From NCBI GenBank assembly GCA_022457155.1, contig JAJGOT010000505.1:55001-119000 (forward strand): DNA of 64,000 nt, read 5' to 3'. This document shows, in pieces, positions 24,207-36,131 of the stretch (positions are counted from its first letter, which is position 1; the number at the start of each line of letters is the position of its first letter). The position numbers were made by a program, and so were the translations under genes. This DNA is from Cladopsammia gracilis (lineage: Eukaryota > Cnidaria > Anthozoa > Scleractinia > Dendrophylliidae). The notes under the pieces are model-generated. The model ran no database searches. It had not been told where the DNA came from and saw nothing but the letters and a program-made list of their open reading frames with translations.

Positions 24207-25130
24207 CTAATTCTGACTGTTGCTCTTGTCAGTATTTCTCTCCGCTATGCTTACTGGAGGTTTTCGAGAATTGAAATTGGAAATAACAAAATCTATAAGA
24301 CTCGACGGGTAATCAAGACGACTAAAAATGGAGCGCAATTTGGCGCATTCTTCATTAAAAGCATCTGTTGTAGAAGATAGAGCATAAGCGTAATGTAGCA
24401 TTGTCTTTAACAAAGAGTTTTTATAGCGTTTATCAGTATGACTATGAAAATGCAAGAGCAAGCCAGTATTGGTTGGCTTTCTATAAACTTGAGTTTCAAG
24501 TTTTGTTCCAATCTTGACGATTTCAATGCTGATGAAAGGGATCCTATCATCTACAGGAAGCTCCATCGTGAACGTTAGACTGGGATGTAGGCCATTCAGG
24601 GTGGTAAGGAACATAGTGGCAGCATCAGTATTAGGCATTCTTGCAAGAGTATCATCAACGTATCTTCATTCTGTACAGATGAGGCATCAAGCCATCGCGT
24701 GTGAGTTTCTCTTCGAGGTGGCACATGAAGACGTTCGCCATTAGGGGGCCAAGAGGGGAGCCCATTGCCACTCCATCCATTTGTTCGTACAACTGACCAT
24801 CGAACTGAAAAAGTTGACTCGTTGTGGCAATTTCAAGTAACTTAACAAGCTGATCTTTTTGCAGGTTAAGACCATAGGTTTCATTGAACCAATCATCCGT
24901 GAAGGCTTTGTTGACCAAGATGCTGATAGTTTCATCCAACGGCACATTGGTGAAGAGAGCTGCAATGTCATAAGAGACCAGTATATCGTCGTCATGAACA
25001 GAAAGGTTACGAATTTCATCAGCAAAATCAAAGGCATTGGTAATAGTGTAGTCGTTTATGGAAAGTGGTTTGAGCTTCTCTTCAAGCCACTTGGCGAGCT
25101 TGTAATTAAACGTTCCAGTAGCAGATAAAA
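24207..25130 (-). pseudogene. Penelope-like reverse transcriptase, frameshifted
   Basis: Two overlapping minus-strand frames, 24655-25130 and 24207-24638, together cover RT from motif 1-2 to the thumb. The catalytic YVDD codons are present, but a length change just before them separates the frames. The first about 35 codons of the upstream open frame (25131-25248) are antisense reading of the inverted GIY-YIG arm and are not RT. Confidence 0.82.
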
Positions 25131-25156
25131 TGGACCTCATACTCAATGTGGCTTTA

Positions 25157-25620
25157 TGCAGATTATGCCGGCTACACAGCCCGGCACCTTTTTCAACGTG
25201 TTGCTGAGCACAAAAATTTGGCAATTGGCAAACATTTCCATGAAGCACACGGTGGGAGCGATCTTTTGAATGAGAGCCATTTTAAGATCACTGAGAAGGT
25301 GTCAAGGCTAATTTGATTGTTTAGTGTTTGAAATGCTTTGCATCAAGAAATTCAAACCTTATTTGAACGTCCAAACGGACTCCATACATGCAAAACTTTT
25401 TGTTTAACTTGTGATGTTTGCAATTATTTTCATCATTTATTGTTCGTCTTAGTATTTATAGAACCTATTGACTTGATAATGACGTCACAGTAACGTCGAA
25501 ACATCATCAGCTTTGTAGCTTTTTAAAAAAAATTATAAGGTTTTTAAGAAATGTTTTGTCGCAATTTTTATAGTTAAATGTTTTTCTAAGTCACTTCTTT
25601 TTCGGATCTCCTAAAGTTGT
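25157..25620 (+). repeat. Inverted arm: second Penelope-like 3' end with GIY-YIG fragment
   Basis: The + strand reads YAGYTARHLFQRVAEHKNLA then IGKHFHEAHGGSDLLNESHF, a GIY-YIG nuclease segment less damaged than its mate. It continues to the element's 3' untranslated part. Its reverse complement is 23560-24004 with many small differences, so the arms are not a recent duplication. Confidence 0.8.
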
Positions 25621-25954
25621 TTGTATCAGCAATTCAAATGTATTTTAAAGCAAACATGGTAGATTGTTGGTGATAGTGGTGGTGGTAGAGAGGATGGGGG
25701 GGGAGGGGGTCATGGTATTTTACCTTTGTCCGCAAGCTCTCGTGGGGGGGGGGGGGTAAATTAAGATCCCCATAGTACCCCCAACCCATAAATTATGAAC
25801 AGTGCCTAAGTTTTACTAATGTGAACAATCATGTATGTAATTGTTATTATTAATTTTAATGTATATAGAAACGATTTTAATTTGTCGCTAGAAACACGAC
25901 CCCACAAGCAAGACCTTTGCTTTAACTTATATTATGCATAAATAAAGTTGTTGT

Positions 25955-26028
25955 TATTATTATTATTATTATTATTATTAATATTATTATTATTATTATC
26001 TCTTTTATCATAGTCTTTGATGGTGTTC

Positions 26029-26060
<32 letters not shown>

Positions 26061-26070
26061 CTTATCTTAT
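25955..26070 (+). repeat. (TTA)n microsatellites
   Basis: Two TTA/ATT tracts, 25958-25999 and 26035-26060, just before the acceptor of the coiled-coil exon. Confidence 0.9.
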
Positions 26071-26182
26071 TATCTTATCGTATTAGAATTTTAATGTATT
26101 GTAAATAGTTATTTTAATTGTTAATAAACATCTTGTTCTTGTTTTATATTTATTATTATTGTTATTATTACTATTATTAAAG

Positions 26183-27090
26183 GAAGAGCAGAAAGGCAGG
26201 AAGGAAGGTTGGAAAGGAATAAGAAGCAGACATCTTGTGACATGGTCATGGTGGCAGAACACCCAAAATCTGACCATCTGGAGAAAATCATCCAAGATAA
26301 GGATAAGGAGATTTCAAAATTAAAACAACAAGTGGAAAGACTAGAAAGCTGTGTGAAGGAAAGGGAAGAAGAGATTGTTACCCTTAACTCACAAAAGAAC
26401 AGAGAAATTGAAGAAATTAAGGCACAGGTCAAGAAATTAGAAACTGACAAGATATCATTGGAGGAAAAGAATTTGAGTTTGCAGGCAGAAGTGACAGATT
26501 TGAAGAATCAAATAATGGTTTTCATGGAACAAATAGATAAACTAACAGTTGAGAATGAAGACTTGAAGAAGCAGCAAAAAGATCTAGGAAACAAATATTC
26601 AGATTTGAATGAAGACGTTGCTGAGTTAAGGTTGGATGTCAGGCATTTGAAGAAAGAAAACAAAGATATGAGACAGGAGCTTCTCATGGCTAATCGACCC
26701 CTTTTACTTTTAGGCCAAATGTGCTTCCAAATACCATTGTTGATGTATGAAAAGGTCTTTCCACAATCGTATGTTAAAAGTCTTCCTAATTACTTTGTTG
26801 ATGACATTGAGAGTGATATCACACAACTGGGAATGATTGAAAGCAAGAAAAGTCAAATCGAGGCAGAAAAGTCCTGGACTAAACTCAAGAAAGAACTGAA
26901 CTGGAAAGAAAAATATGCCACACCTTTACGAAAAGTCAGAAAATCAAGAACAAATTTTGCTCATCCTAAAATTGATGAAGAATTGCTTCACAAGGCGGCA
27001 AAACAAGCAAAGGAAAATGGTGATCTGAGCAGTAATACATATGATAGCATTGTGGAGTTGATTGGTATATGGAAGAAATTAAAAAGCTAG
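26183..27090 (+). CDS. Terminal exon of a coiled-coil protein
   Basis: A 302-codon open stretch ending at TAG 27088-27090, with an AG acceptor at 26181-26182 just after a TTA-repeat tract. The frame has no ATG near the open end, so it is an exon and not a single-exon gene. A long heptad coiled coil (HLEKIIQDKDKEISKLKQQV through HLKKENKDMRQELL, about residues 25-160 counted from 26209) is followed by a hydrophobic turn (LLLLGQMCFQIPLLMY) and a charged helical C-terminus ending IGIWKKLKS. Acceptor phase 1 fits the exon ending at 12092, 14 kb upstream, so both may be one gene. Unknown function; possibly a scaffold or cytoskeletal protein. Confidence 0.68.
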
Positions 27091-27094
27091 CCAG

Positions 27095-27990
27095 CAAATT
27101 TTCATGCTACATAGTCAATAATCTTTCAAGCAACAATGGTAACAGTCTACCCTGCGAGCAGAGCCTCTTTGGATCGATCCTCTCACTGATTTTGTGTGAC
27201 ATACTGCTAAAAATTGTCTAGGTAAAAAAAAAACATGAATGTCACATTACAATTGTCTTTGATAATTCACTTGATATCTTCCTCTTATTGTTCTATAAGC
27301 ATTTTGTGTATGACAAAGGTACTTAGTTTTAATTTGGGGGCAGTTTTAAATCAAGAGAATCAAAATATCCTTGACATAGCTCCTTTAAGTAAAAAATTGG
27401 CAAACCAGGAATTTCTGAAAGGGGGTCCCTCTAAAACGCCATTTCCGGCATTCCTGAGAGTCCAAATGCATTTGATAAGTCAAAAACTTGACAATCAGTG
27501 AACTGGTGGAAGTGAAACAACTACGTATCAAACAATTTTATTCTATTATTTTTATGAACCACATGGGTGAGACAGGTCTGATAGGGGGTTCGCCATCTAA
27601 ACTGACACGTGGAGGTATACAGAAAATCCTTCATATAGCCCGCTCATCAAAGTATGACCAGCAAACTGTAAACGATGGACATTAAAGATTATTTAGCAAA
27701 TGTGGACAAAAATAGGAACATTTTGTAACTGAAGAGTGAAGATATCAATATACATGGCTGCTTGGAGATATAAAGAAAGTTCTCTTTTCGTGTTCATCTT
27801 GATATGAAATACTCAACAAGAAATTTCATATCTTTGTGCAGGGGCCTGTATTATCTTCTGTAAACATAGCATTCCTGGTTGATTCACTGTGCGCAGTGTA
27901 TAAATAATTTATTGCATAATTTGTTATAACCTTCTAACTCAAATGCCTTTTTTGATTGGACAAGAATGTGTCATATGTGCCATATTGGGT
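27095..27990. other. 3' flank of the coiled-coil gene; nothing else recognised
   Basis: No further conserved frame. It may include the 3' untranslated region; no AATAAA is seen close to the stop codon. Confidence 0.45.
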
Positions 27991-27997
27991 ATAACGC

Positions 27998-28222
27998 CCT
28001 AGGGCTCTCTCCTCCACAGAGGCTCCTTATAGGGGTTTTCGGTGTGGGGAGAATCCACTGGCAAGGTGAGTGCAGGTGCAAAAGACGAGAGATCCATTGG
28101 GCGGGAACTCTCTCCATTTTTTTTTTCGCTGCTCTCTCCATTTGTTTGCGCCTGCACTCACTTCGCTCAGCGGATTCTCCCCTCTCCCCTCACCGAACCC
28201 TTTGCGGAGAGAGGCCCTAGGG
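27998..28222. mobile_element. MITE, imperfect inverted repeat
   Basis: CCCTAGGGCTCTCTCC at the left and GGAGAGAGGCCCTAGGG at the right. The arms continue inversely (GAATCCACTGGC/GCGGATTC, GTGAGTGCAGG/CCTGCACTCAC). Confidence 0.85.
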
Positions 28223-28239
28223 TGAACAAAACTCACTAA

Positions 28240-30690
28240 CACCCTAGGGTGACAACAACTTGAACTTTCAACTCGCACGTGATCAGGTCATGTGCCTTGA
28301 AACTGCAGAAAATTTGTGTGCCAGTCGCACACAAATTTTAATACAGGATGCAGCATCTTTTGGTTTGATTGGCTTTCTTTCACTTCAACTTACATAAACC
28401 TGTCAATAGTTTAGCAATTACTTGGGGATGCTAAAGTTTTCAGAAACATCATTCTCTCTTTTGTGTACAAAGTGTTCACAATATTTTTCAGGAACGACTG
28501 CATGCATGTACGTGCCACATTCTTGATCTCTTTGAAATTTACATCCCACTCCCTTTAACTGATATTTTTTTATGCTGTTTAGGCTGAAAAATGTTAACCC
28601 TTTAACTCTTAAAGAGTGCCAAAACTCAAACCTGAAGAAAAATCCCAAATTAAATTTTGTAAAATGTTAAAAAACAAATGGTACCAAAACTAACTGCCAA
28701 AGACAGTTTCATTTAAAGTTCACATCACAGGTTTTGTGGGCATGCACACTTAAAAGTTAGAACTGCATAACATGTCTCCATAATTGACTCCAGGAGGGAA
28801 ATGGTTAAAGTATAAGCAAAGTTTGACAGCTAAGAGAATTTTAAATTAATTGTTCTATTTTGAAATAGAACTGTGAAAATAAAAGAATATAATTATATTT
28901 TGTGCAAATAAAAGTGGAGTTGTGTTGACAAACAAACGGGAAATGTACAGTACGTTTAATAATTACACAGGTTTGTTTCCAAGTACAATTACAAGCTGGT
29001 TTAAAGCCGTTATGCATGTTTACATTAGACTAGCTAATTTCACCCCCAAGGCTTGCTTTCAAAGTGGAAACCTGTGACAATTTTTTTTAAAACCTTTATT
29101 TACCGTGAACCATACACTTAGCTATCCAGCTAATTTACAGGTACAGCCACAAAAATTAAAAAGAAAAAACAAAAGAACAAAAAAAAAATGTATGTATTCT
29201 CAAAGTAGCAAAGTTGAAAAGAATACCCACCCAAAAAAGAATACCCACTCAAAAACAACATGAACTTGTCAAAGGTTTGCAAGGAATTTCGTACAAATGA
29301 GGCTTGCTGGTGCATTTGGGCTGGTGACGTCATCATGCATAAGGCCTATTGACATTGAAATATAAATAAATTATGTACATGAAAATTGAAGAGATATGGT
29401 ACAATCTTGCAATGCTCTGACCACTAGCTGGAGTTGTTTCACGGTAGTCCCGAGTCCAACTCCTCGGCCATGCTTATAAAATGGCCAACTGGTTTGCCTC
29501 CTGCCAGTTGGGATTTTGAAGAGTCTGACCCAGTTTGCATTGCGCACTTCTTTTATTGTTATGAAATGGCTCTTCCATATTTGGGCAAGCATATCACCTC
29601 TTGCATGGTGAATTTCTCATCTACAATACAGTATGGACTTTTGGGGGCCCTGAAAATGGCGGATGAACCAACGTAGGCACGCAATGCAAACTAGGCAGGT
29701 CAGATTCTTTAAACATGTTATGTTCTATTTGCAATATTTGTTTTGTGTATTTGAAGTGGCGTGCCTGTGAAATAGGTTGATAGCTAAGTGCTCGTCCACT
29801 ATAAACAACATTTACATTTTTTTACTTACAGGTACTGTAGGTACATCAATGGTTATTGTAAATTTAGGTTTTTTTATTTCTACTTGCATAGTTACAGTGT
29901 TGTGCATAATTTTGTGGAAATAATAATTACATTCACAGAGTCCCACTTTCATGTTTAGCAAATCTTCATGCCTGACAAAAAGTTGTTTAGTGATGTATGT
30001 ACAGTGAAAGATCCCCCCCTCCCCCAAGGAAACATAGTTAGGAGTTAAAAACAGGACAAATAACTATCACATGTTAAAAATAGATGTTTCATTTAGTCTA
30101 TGTATTTTATGCTGGGAAGGTATGTGTACAGTAGCATAATTATTTGAATATTTACAGTAAATTAAGAAAGAGAAATATATGTTTATTAGATTTGGTACTT
30201 GTCATAACATAGGACTATGTCAAATAATGACAATATTATTGCATAACTGGAGACTTGTGGTGAATAAATAAAATGCAAGAAGGAAAACTGAGATGTTCAA
30301 TGTAATAATTTTTATATGTTTGATTTTTTTTAAAGATGCATGTGATTTCTATAGCATCAAGTTGAAATGAAATTAGTTTCCGCTGAAGGTATATTGATTT
30401 TCACCTTTTTTACTTGACGTTTTCTTTTTCATAGCAATCAAAATAAATGTTGTCCCAAATTGACTATATAATTACAACTGAATATCATTTTAGGAACAAA
30501 AATAATATCAGCTACTGGGTACAGCCTGCATGTTACAGTGGTTGTGTTCTGTTAAATTTCAAGAAAAAAAAGATTTTACAAGCAGACACATTAAAATGTT
30601 ACTTTATCCAGCAGAGGAGCTTCGAAGGATCATTTCAAAATTTCTCCATATCTCCCTTTCTCAAGAATTTCCAGATGTCTTGTAAACTAT
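28240..30690. other. Intergenic, no gene recognised
   Basis: Between the MITE and the last exon of the minus-strand gene. It contains a dispersed 70-bp repeat at 29968-30035 but no frame with recognisable motifs. Confidence 0.5.
29968..30035 (+). repeat. Dispersed 70-bp repeat, copy 2
   Basis: CATGCCTGACAAAAAGTTGT, TGTATGTACAGTGAAAGA and a C-run, as at 2536-2605. Confidence 0.75.
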
Positions 30691-30701
30691 CCTGCTGTTG
30701 A

Positions 30702-33700
30702 TCAGAAAGTGACAAAATCCATCATTCGAATCTTGCTCCCAATAATATCCTTCAGCCACTTCTCCCGAAATCTTGTTTTTCCAGGTCTAAAAGTAAAAGG
30801 GAAATCAGTAGAGCTTTGTGTCTCAAAACAAACATGCTATTGCCACTTTCAATAAATAATGGTAACCCCTCATTTCCAGCAACGCGCAGTTACTTCTTCT
30901 CTTGCACCATATGATTATTTCATCGGTGAGTCGAAAATGGCCGGGCGAGATGAGCGCACCCAGTTTTCGCGCAGCCATTATCTGCTCACAATGTTTTTAT
31001 TTTCTGAGAGTCCCAATGGGATAACAGTTAATTTCTTCCCATTATCTTGGAAATTAATTCCCATTGTTTTAAAAGTTAATTTCTATTCTAAAAAGTTAAA
31101 AATTAATTCCCATTGTTGTTAAACACATTTAAGGTCTTAGGATCAGTCTGGGACAAGACAGAAACTCACAGCAACATAACAGTCTTAACAAGAGATGGCA
31201 AATGACAAAGCATGGCCAAAAATATTGTTTATGGTTAACATTTTTTATGCCTAATGACTAAATTTTCAGGCTGTTTTACGGCTTACGGTTAACCCCATTG
31301 AGCCCCTTGTTTCTTGCTGGATGGACCAAGTTGAGAAAGAGGGACTGCTCGTAGTCTATAGAAGTATAGTCTGCACATGTTTTGTATAATATGTTGCAGT
31401 TCAATATTTTTTGGGGTTTGAAAATTTTCAACCCAGTTTGGTTTTTGTTTTCTTTTGTCTTAGATTATGTTAATGAGTCGGAGACAAAGGGAAATAAAAA
31501 TCAAACTGGGTTGAAAATGTTCAAACCAAAGAAAAATTTGAACAATAATATATATAAGTATTTCAAGATTTAAAAGTAATTTACTTAAAATTAGATTGTA
31601 TGTCCTTGTTTACTAGCTGTTTATTCACCATATATACTATGTTTTCTTGCCACCAGATTGTTTATGTTGCTTTTTTACATCTTTAGCTAGTACACCCTTC
31701 GTGCTGTAATAATAGTGTTGCAGTTCTAATATAAAAAAACACATGTACATGAACATCTACCTTAATCCTTTTAGTGCCAAAAGTGATCAGCATTAAATTT
31801 CCCCAAATTATATCAATGCATATCCAAGCAGAGGTCATAAGAATTAAGAAAATGATCAAATGGCCTTGATATTTTAAGAACTTCTCCCAAGTATAGTTCT
31901 GTAAGAAATGTACAGAAACCATAAAGGAGTCGTTGTCTGTTGAAATTAGCTATCAAACTGAACAAGGAAAAGTAGAAAGTGCAAGATGTTTTTAGAACTT
32001 TACCACTAAATTTTTAAAAGAGGTGGCCGGGAAGTGAAAAAAGTAGCTGGGGAAAATTGCTTTTTGGCAGTGTTTTTAAACTTTTCTAGCTAAGGAAAAT
32101 TGCTTTTTGGTGTTTTTAAGTTTTTCACTCACAGTTAAGCCAGAGATGAAAATTATCACATAATAGTCGAGGAAAAATTATCCTGGCTCCTGGCCCTTAT
32201 TGATAGATCTTCATTGGAGTAATAATTAACAATGGACCTACCATGTAGGCAATAACCTATAATGTTATCTACAGTATTTACTTCTGTATGTTATATTTTA
32301 TTTCTGTCATTAGTTATCCAATTTAATTTCCTGCAAATACAACTTCCTCTCCTTGCTTCTGGTAGCTAGGGGCATTTGTGCCAAGCAGCGAAGACAAACA
32401 GCTGTATTCTTGGCTATTAATTTTTACTTACTTGTCCAAAGACAAGGTAACGTACCTGTGGACCAGACGATGTGTCTCAAAAATATAGTACACTTCAACA
32501 GGAAAAGTCTGAAACAAGAAAGGTTTGAGCTTTAATCAAAGTTTTATGTCTCCCAAAAAAGTGCCTCTCTCTTTGTTAACAACTTGTAAATATTACCTAC
32601 ACCCCAAACTGAAAGTGAATTGCTATGTGAAGTCCATCTTGAATATGTGCCTTGATCTTAAACTATGGATTATAAATACTGAAAAAGGCAATGGTCCAAG
32701 CCGAAGATCTCTGGCCTATACCCTACAAAAAATACACCTTGGGTCCTACTATTAAAAGATGTGAATCAGCACTTAAGCAATACCAGTAGATGTTTCTCCA
32801 TTCAGACAACAACAACAAAATCACAGAACAGTCTATGGACTTCATAAAGTCTTTCAGATGTATTATGTGGTCGATATACTTTTAGTTTATTGATTATTTC
32901 TCTATGAAACAAGGTACTGGCATCAACAACTACAGACAACTACAGAGTACAGTCACTTTAGTCCCTGCTTGTTGGAAATTTTTGAAGAACACCCTAAAAG
33001 TTACTGGGCATGGCTCAAAGGAATTTTTACCCCTAAGAGGTACAAATTCTGAAACAACACATGTCATATTCTGTCATATGTTTTTGCCTCAATACCCTAA
33101 AAGGTAGGGCGATAAATCTAACAGTTGTCATTTTACATTTTACACCCTAATCGGTACCAATCTCAAACTTTTTACCCTTGAAAGGTACAACGAGCATCCC
33201 TGTCATTTTTATATGGGAGTCGGCCCCCTCCCCCTCCTCCCTTGGGCTGTAGCCATACAGAAAAATATACCTTTTAGGCTTACTCATGTATTGAAAGGAG
33301 TTGCCCTCCCACAGCCATTATCGCAGTTAGTTGGACCTTGCATCACCATGCGCAGTCAGTTTTATATTTGACAATGCACACTCCCTCCGATTTACGGTTG
33401 TTTCACCTACAAGTCACTTTGCCAACGGTCAGTTTGCCTATATCTAAGGTTGATTTGCCTATGTGTGTTATGTCAGTTAGCCTATGTCTTAGGTCGTTTC
33501 TTCTACTATCAAATACATTCATTTAAAGTATGTGTATATGGTATAGGTCAATTTGTTCCTAGGTCAAAATGCATTTCAAACTAGTTTGATTTTCTTTTGT
33601 TCCAGATTCATTACCATAATCCTAAGACAAAGAAAAGCACAAATCAAACTAGTTTGAAATGCATTTTGACCTAGGAAAAAATTGACCTACAACATATACG

Positions 33701-35574
33701 TGTATGTTTTTTTTTTTTTCGTGTTAAAGAACAAGGGATATACCCTTACTCTGTTTATATACCTCTATCGTACAACGCTCTTAAAGAATGAAATAATGTC
33801 ACTTACTTTTTTTTGCTTTTAAGGTATAATGCGCTGATAGAATGAGACATTATGTTTTACACAGACTTTATTTCATTCATTACAGATTCAACTATAAACT
33901 ATTGAGACACTAATGTAGACTTTATTTCATTAATTACTGATTCAATTTGGAAATGTGACATGTAGGCGAACTGACAGTTGGTGAAATGACTCCTAAGCGA
34001 AATAACGGGTTTCCCTCCCTCCCTACCAATCCCAATGGTTTACATTGTAGGCCTTACATTTACCAAATACCTTTGGCTTAAATTTGCTAACTTCAATAGT
34101 GATGTACACTGAAGCAGTTGCTCTTGGGATGGGCTTTCTTCTTGTTGGTATACTCCACTTGACAGCATAGCGATATCTCCAACTGTATGGATGCTCTTCT
34201 TCTCTTAAAAAGTCAATGCAGTAAAGCCAGCTACTGTCACGCTCCCATGTCTGCAAAATTTTGTTAAAATTTAACCTTCAGTAATGGTTTACCCAACTTA
34301 AAAGATATTTAAGGATGTGGAATTTTGGTATATTTGTTTTCCATTTCGCTAAATTCAATCCCAATGGTGACTGCAGTCAGACTGACTAAATCAGACTACA
34401 TTAAACAATTAATTCAGTCCAAATAGTGACTGACTAATCACAGCAGCAATGTGATCACCTCATATATTTTGTGTACATATGGCCAAGGTGACTGATATTG
34501 GCACCTGAGATAAGAAATGTACATGGACTTGTAGTAATGTATTTGGTTACTTTTACGGTGCAGTGCTATATAGTGAAAAACAACTTTATTAGTATATGCT
34601 AAAATAGTGAATTAATGTTGCAATCATATGGCAAATAAAATTGTCATTTTGAGAGAGAACAATGAATATTTTCAAGCTTCTAAACAGAGTACGAATATTA
34701 TTTCTCTCTAGTCATCAATTGCCTGGTTGAAAGAAAAAACCTGATAAAGAACACTACACATTTCCGGAATGTGACATTTTGTGTTTGCGCAATTTTTGAG
34801 TGACATATCTTTTTTTTTCATAACTTGTAAAATTTGAATTTTTACATTTTCAACTTTATTTTGTAATTTGCTGATGCAATTTGACGACATTAAATTCGCT
34901 ATTTAGCGCGAGCTAATACAGTTGTTTTTCGCTATATAGTGAGCACCCCTAAAAGTAACCAAAGCTGAGCTGCCCATTCATGGGGCCATTCCATTTTATA
35001 TCCGCATCCCCCCTATTGAGGTATTCACTCAACATCCCCCCCCCCCCCCCCAAGGCAAAAAAAAAAGATCAAAGTGCCAACAGAACACCTCCAGATTTTT
35101 CTGTTACAACCTTGGGGAATTTTTGACGATCAAAGGATGCCGACGCAAGTAAACCCCCCCCTCCCCCCAAGATTTCCTTATACCTCAATGGAGGAGGGGG
35201 GGCGGTTCCGGATATTAAATGGAAAAATGGCCCATGTATATGTAATGCATGCAAAACCGTCCTACCTTAATAAATTCTTCAATCTTTTCTAACCCTCCAG
35301 CTACAGTAAAGTTATCAGCAGTCATCCATTTAATATTAGGTATCTCGTACCCTGTTTCAGGGTCTATTGTCGGTTCATCATCTTTCCCAGGACCTTCCCC
35401 ATCCCCGCCTGAAGAGCCACCAGCGAACACTGACAAGCGGCGGCGAGCGTTTTCGATAGCTTCGTCGACAATTTCACGAGCTTCTTCCTCATAAATCTCA
35501 TCTAGCGTTCGATTTCCCGGTACCACTGTACGGATAATTGACGCGGCCTTCTTCGTTGCAGTCGCAGAAGACAT
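30702..35574 (-). CDS. Uncharacterised 208-residue protein, four exons, head-to-head with the kinase gene
   Basis: Complement join: 35266-35574 (103 codons), 34071-34250 (60 codons), 32456-32508 (53 nt), 30702-30786 (85 nt with TGA stop). Each junction has AG acceptor and GT donor, and every phase fits, giving an intact 208-residue frame. The N-terminal half is acidic with alpha-helical character (TLDEIYEEEAREIVDEAIEN) and a Gly-rich stretch. The second half is rich in aromatic and basic residues: TWERDSSWLYCIDFLREEE, YSWRYRYAVKWSIPTRRKP, then VEVYYIFETHRLVHR and a basic tail ending MMDFVTF. No signal peptide or membrane segment is seen. I do not recognise the family; the clustered Trp/Tyr residues suggest a compact beta-rich domain. 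The start is the ATG at 35574, although an in-frame non-ATG extension upstream exists. The last exon is the least certain. Confidence 0.72.
31414..31527. repeat. Palindromic MITE in the last intron of the minus-strand gene
   Basis: Arms GTTTGAAAATTTTCAACCCA/TGGGTTGAAAATGTTCAAAC around CTTTTGTCTTAGATTA...GACAAAG. The centre resembles that of the palindrome at 33544-33689. Confidence 0.8.
31757..31925 (+). repeat. Interspersed repeat (GATCAGCAT family), copy 1
   Basis: Follows the order CCTTTTAGTGCCAAAAGTGA TCAGCAT ... ATATCAATG ... AGGTCATAAGAATTAAGA ... ATGATCAA ... AACTTCTCCCAA. Copies lie at 43375-43570 and 48975-49180. Confidence 0.75.
33544..33689. repeat. Palindromic MITE in an intron of the minus-strand gene
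   Basis: Arms TAGGTCAATTTGTTCCTAGG and CCTAGGAAAAAATTGACCTA enclose a second palindrome AAATGCATTTCAAACTAGTTTGA. Total stem about 65 bp. Confidence 0.85.
34981..35232. mobile_element. MITE just downstream of the minus-strand first exon
   Basis: GGGCCATTCCATTTTATATCCG and CGGATATTAAATGGAAAAATGGCCC are inverse; C and G runs lie inside. It ends 33 bp from the donor of exon 1 of the minus-strand gene. Confidence 0.8.
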
Positions 35575-36131
35575 TTCGAATAAAAGAAAAGTGTAAAATG
35601 CTGATAGTTTGTGATCACACAAGTTATTCCACCATTTTGATTTAGCTCAGTTTCCATGGTAACGATGGTCCTTCCACGCATTCTCTTTGTCAAGCAACTG
35701 CTGACAATAGTTATCGTCTGAGCAAAATTCCCAGGGCTTCTCCTCGGAGTTTTCGGCCATTTTGCAGCCGAGAATACCCTGGGGACGAAATTGTTTCGAT
35801 CTAACATTCTCTGACGTTGAAAGAGAAAATAAAGGTTTTTTTTTTCATTTTCACCTATCGAAATATACAAAGTGGGAAAATAATTCCATTGTTCAATATA
35901 AACTGTTTTTATTTATATTTTTGAGTCTGAGAATGAATTTTGACATGAAAATTTTACTTCGTAACGCAATGTGGGCAAACCTCGTTTCCATGCTGTTTAT
36001 ATTGCATGTCACATCCTCATTGATCTTGTTTGAAAATATGCAACACAGAAATGAAGTTCCAATATATTGGATACCGGAAATTCGAGTACAAGGTATGACT
36101 TCCCTTATTAATGGTTGGAACAGTTTAAAAA
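35575..36131. promoter_or_regulatory. Divergent intergenic region, probable bidirectional promoter
   Basis: 557 bp separates the start codons of the minus-strand four-exon gene and the plus-strand kinase gene. Both genes read outward from it, so promoters and 5' leaders of both must lie here unless there are upstream non-coding exons. I see no convincing TATA box placed for either gene. Short frames on both strands inside it show no family features. The regulatory role is inferred from geometry. Confidence 0.5.

Larger units (their letters stand above)
23560..25620 (-). mobile_element. Penelope-like element, frameshifted, with inverted 3'-end arms
   Basis: On the minus strand, 25130-24655 encodes reverse-transcriptase fingers and palm (DDILVSYDIAALFTNVPLDE, MDGVAMGSPLGPLMANVF). 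A frameshift at about 24660 falls at the YVDD active site (24651-24662), and the RT continues in another frame at 24207-24638 (TQVYRKPTNTGLLLHFHSHT). Below that, 24060-23880 encodes a broken GIY-YIG nuclease (VVYRFVCDLCDADYVGYTA, then LFQRVAEHKNSAIGKHFHEV). This RT plus GIY-YIG order defines Penelope-like elements. The 3' end (about 23560-24004) recurs inverted at about 25157-25620 on the + strand, so the RT is 5'-truncated and fused to an inverted second 3' end. Frameshifts and stops make it inactive. Confidence 0.85.
23142..25806. repeat. Inverted-repeat ends around the Penelope-like element
   Basis: GGACCGTTCATAATTTCTGGG near 23144 is matched in reverse complement by CCCATAAATTATGAACAGTG near 25785. 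Both lie next to long G-runs. The pair encloses the Penelope-like element, so that element probably inserted in, or was carried within, an older inverted-repeat transposon. Confidence 0.6.

Noticed and set aside
25131..25248. First 40 residues of the Penelope-like RT frame
   Set aside because: Antisense of the inverted GIY-YIG arm; not part of the RT.
26121..26450. Minus-strand frame of 109 codons
   Set aside because: Antisense shadow of the coiled-coil exon and microsatellite; Ser/Phe-rich composition is typical of reverse-read coiled coils.
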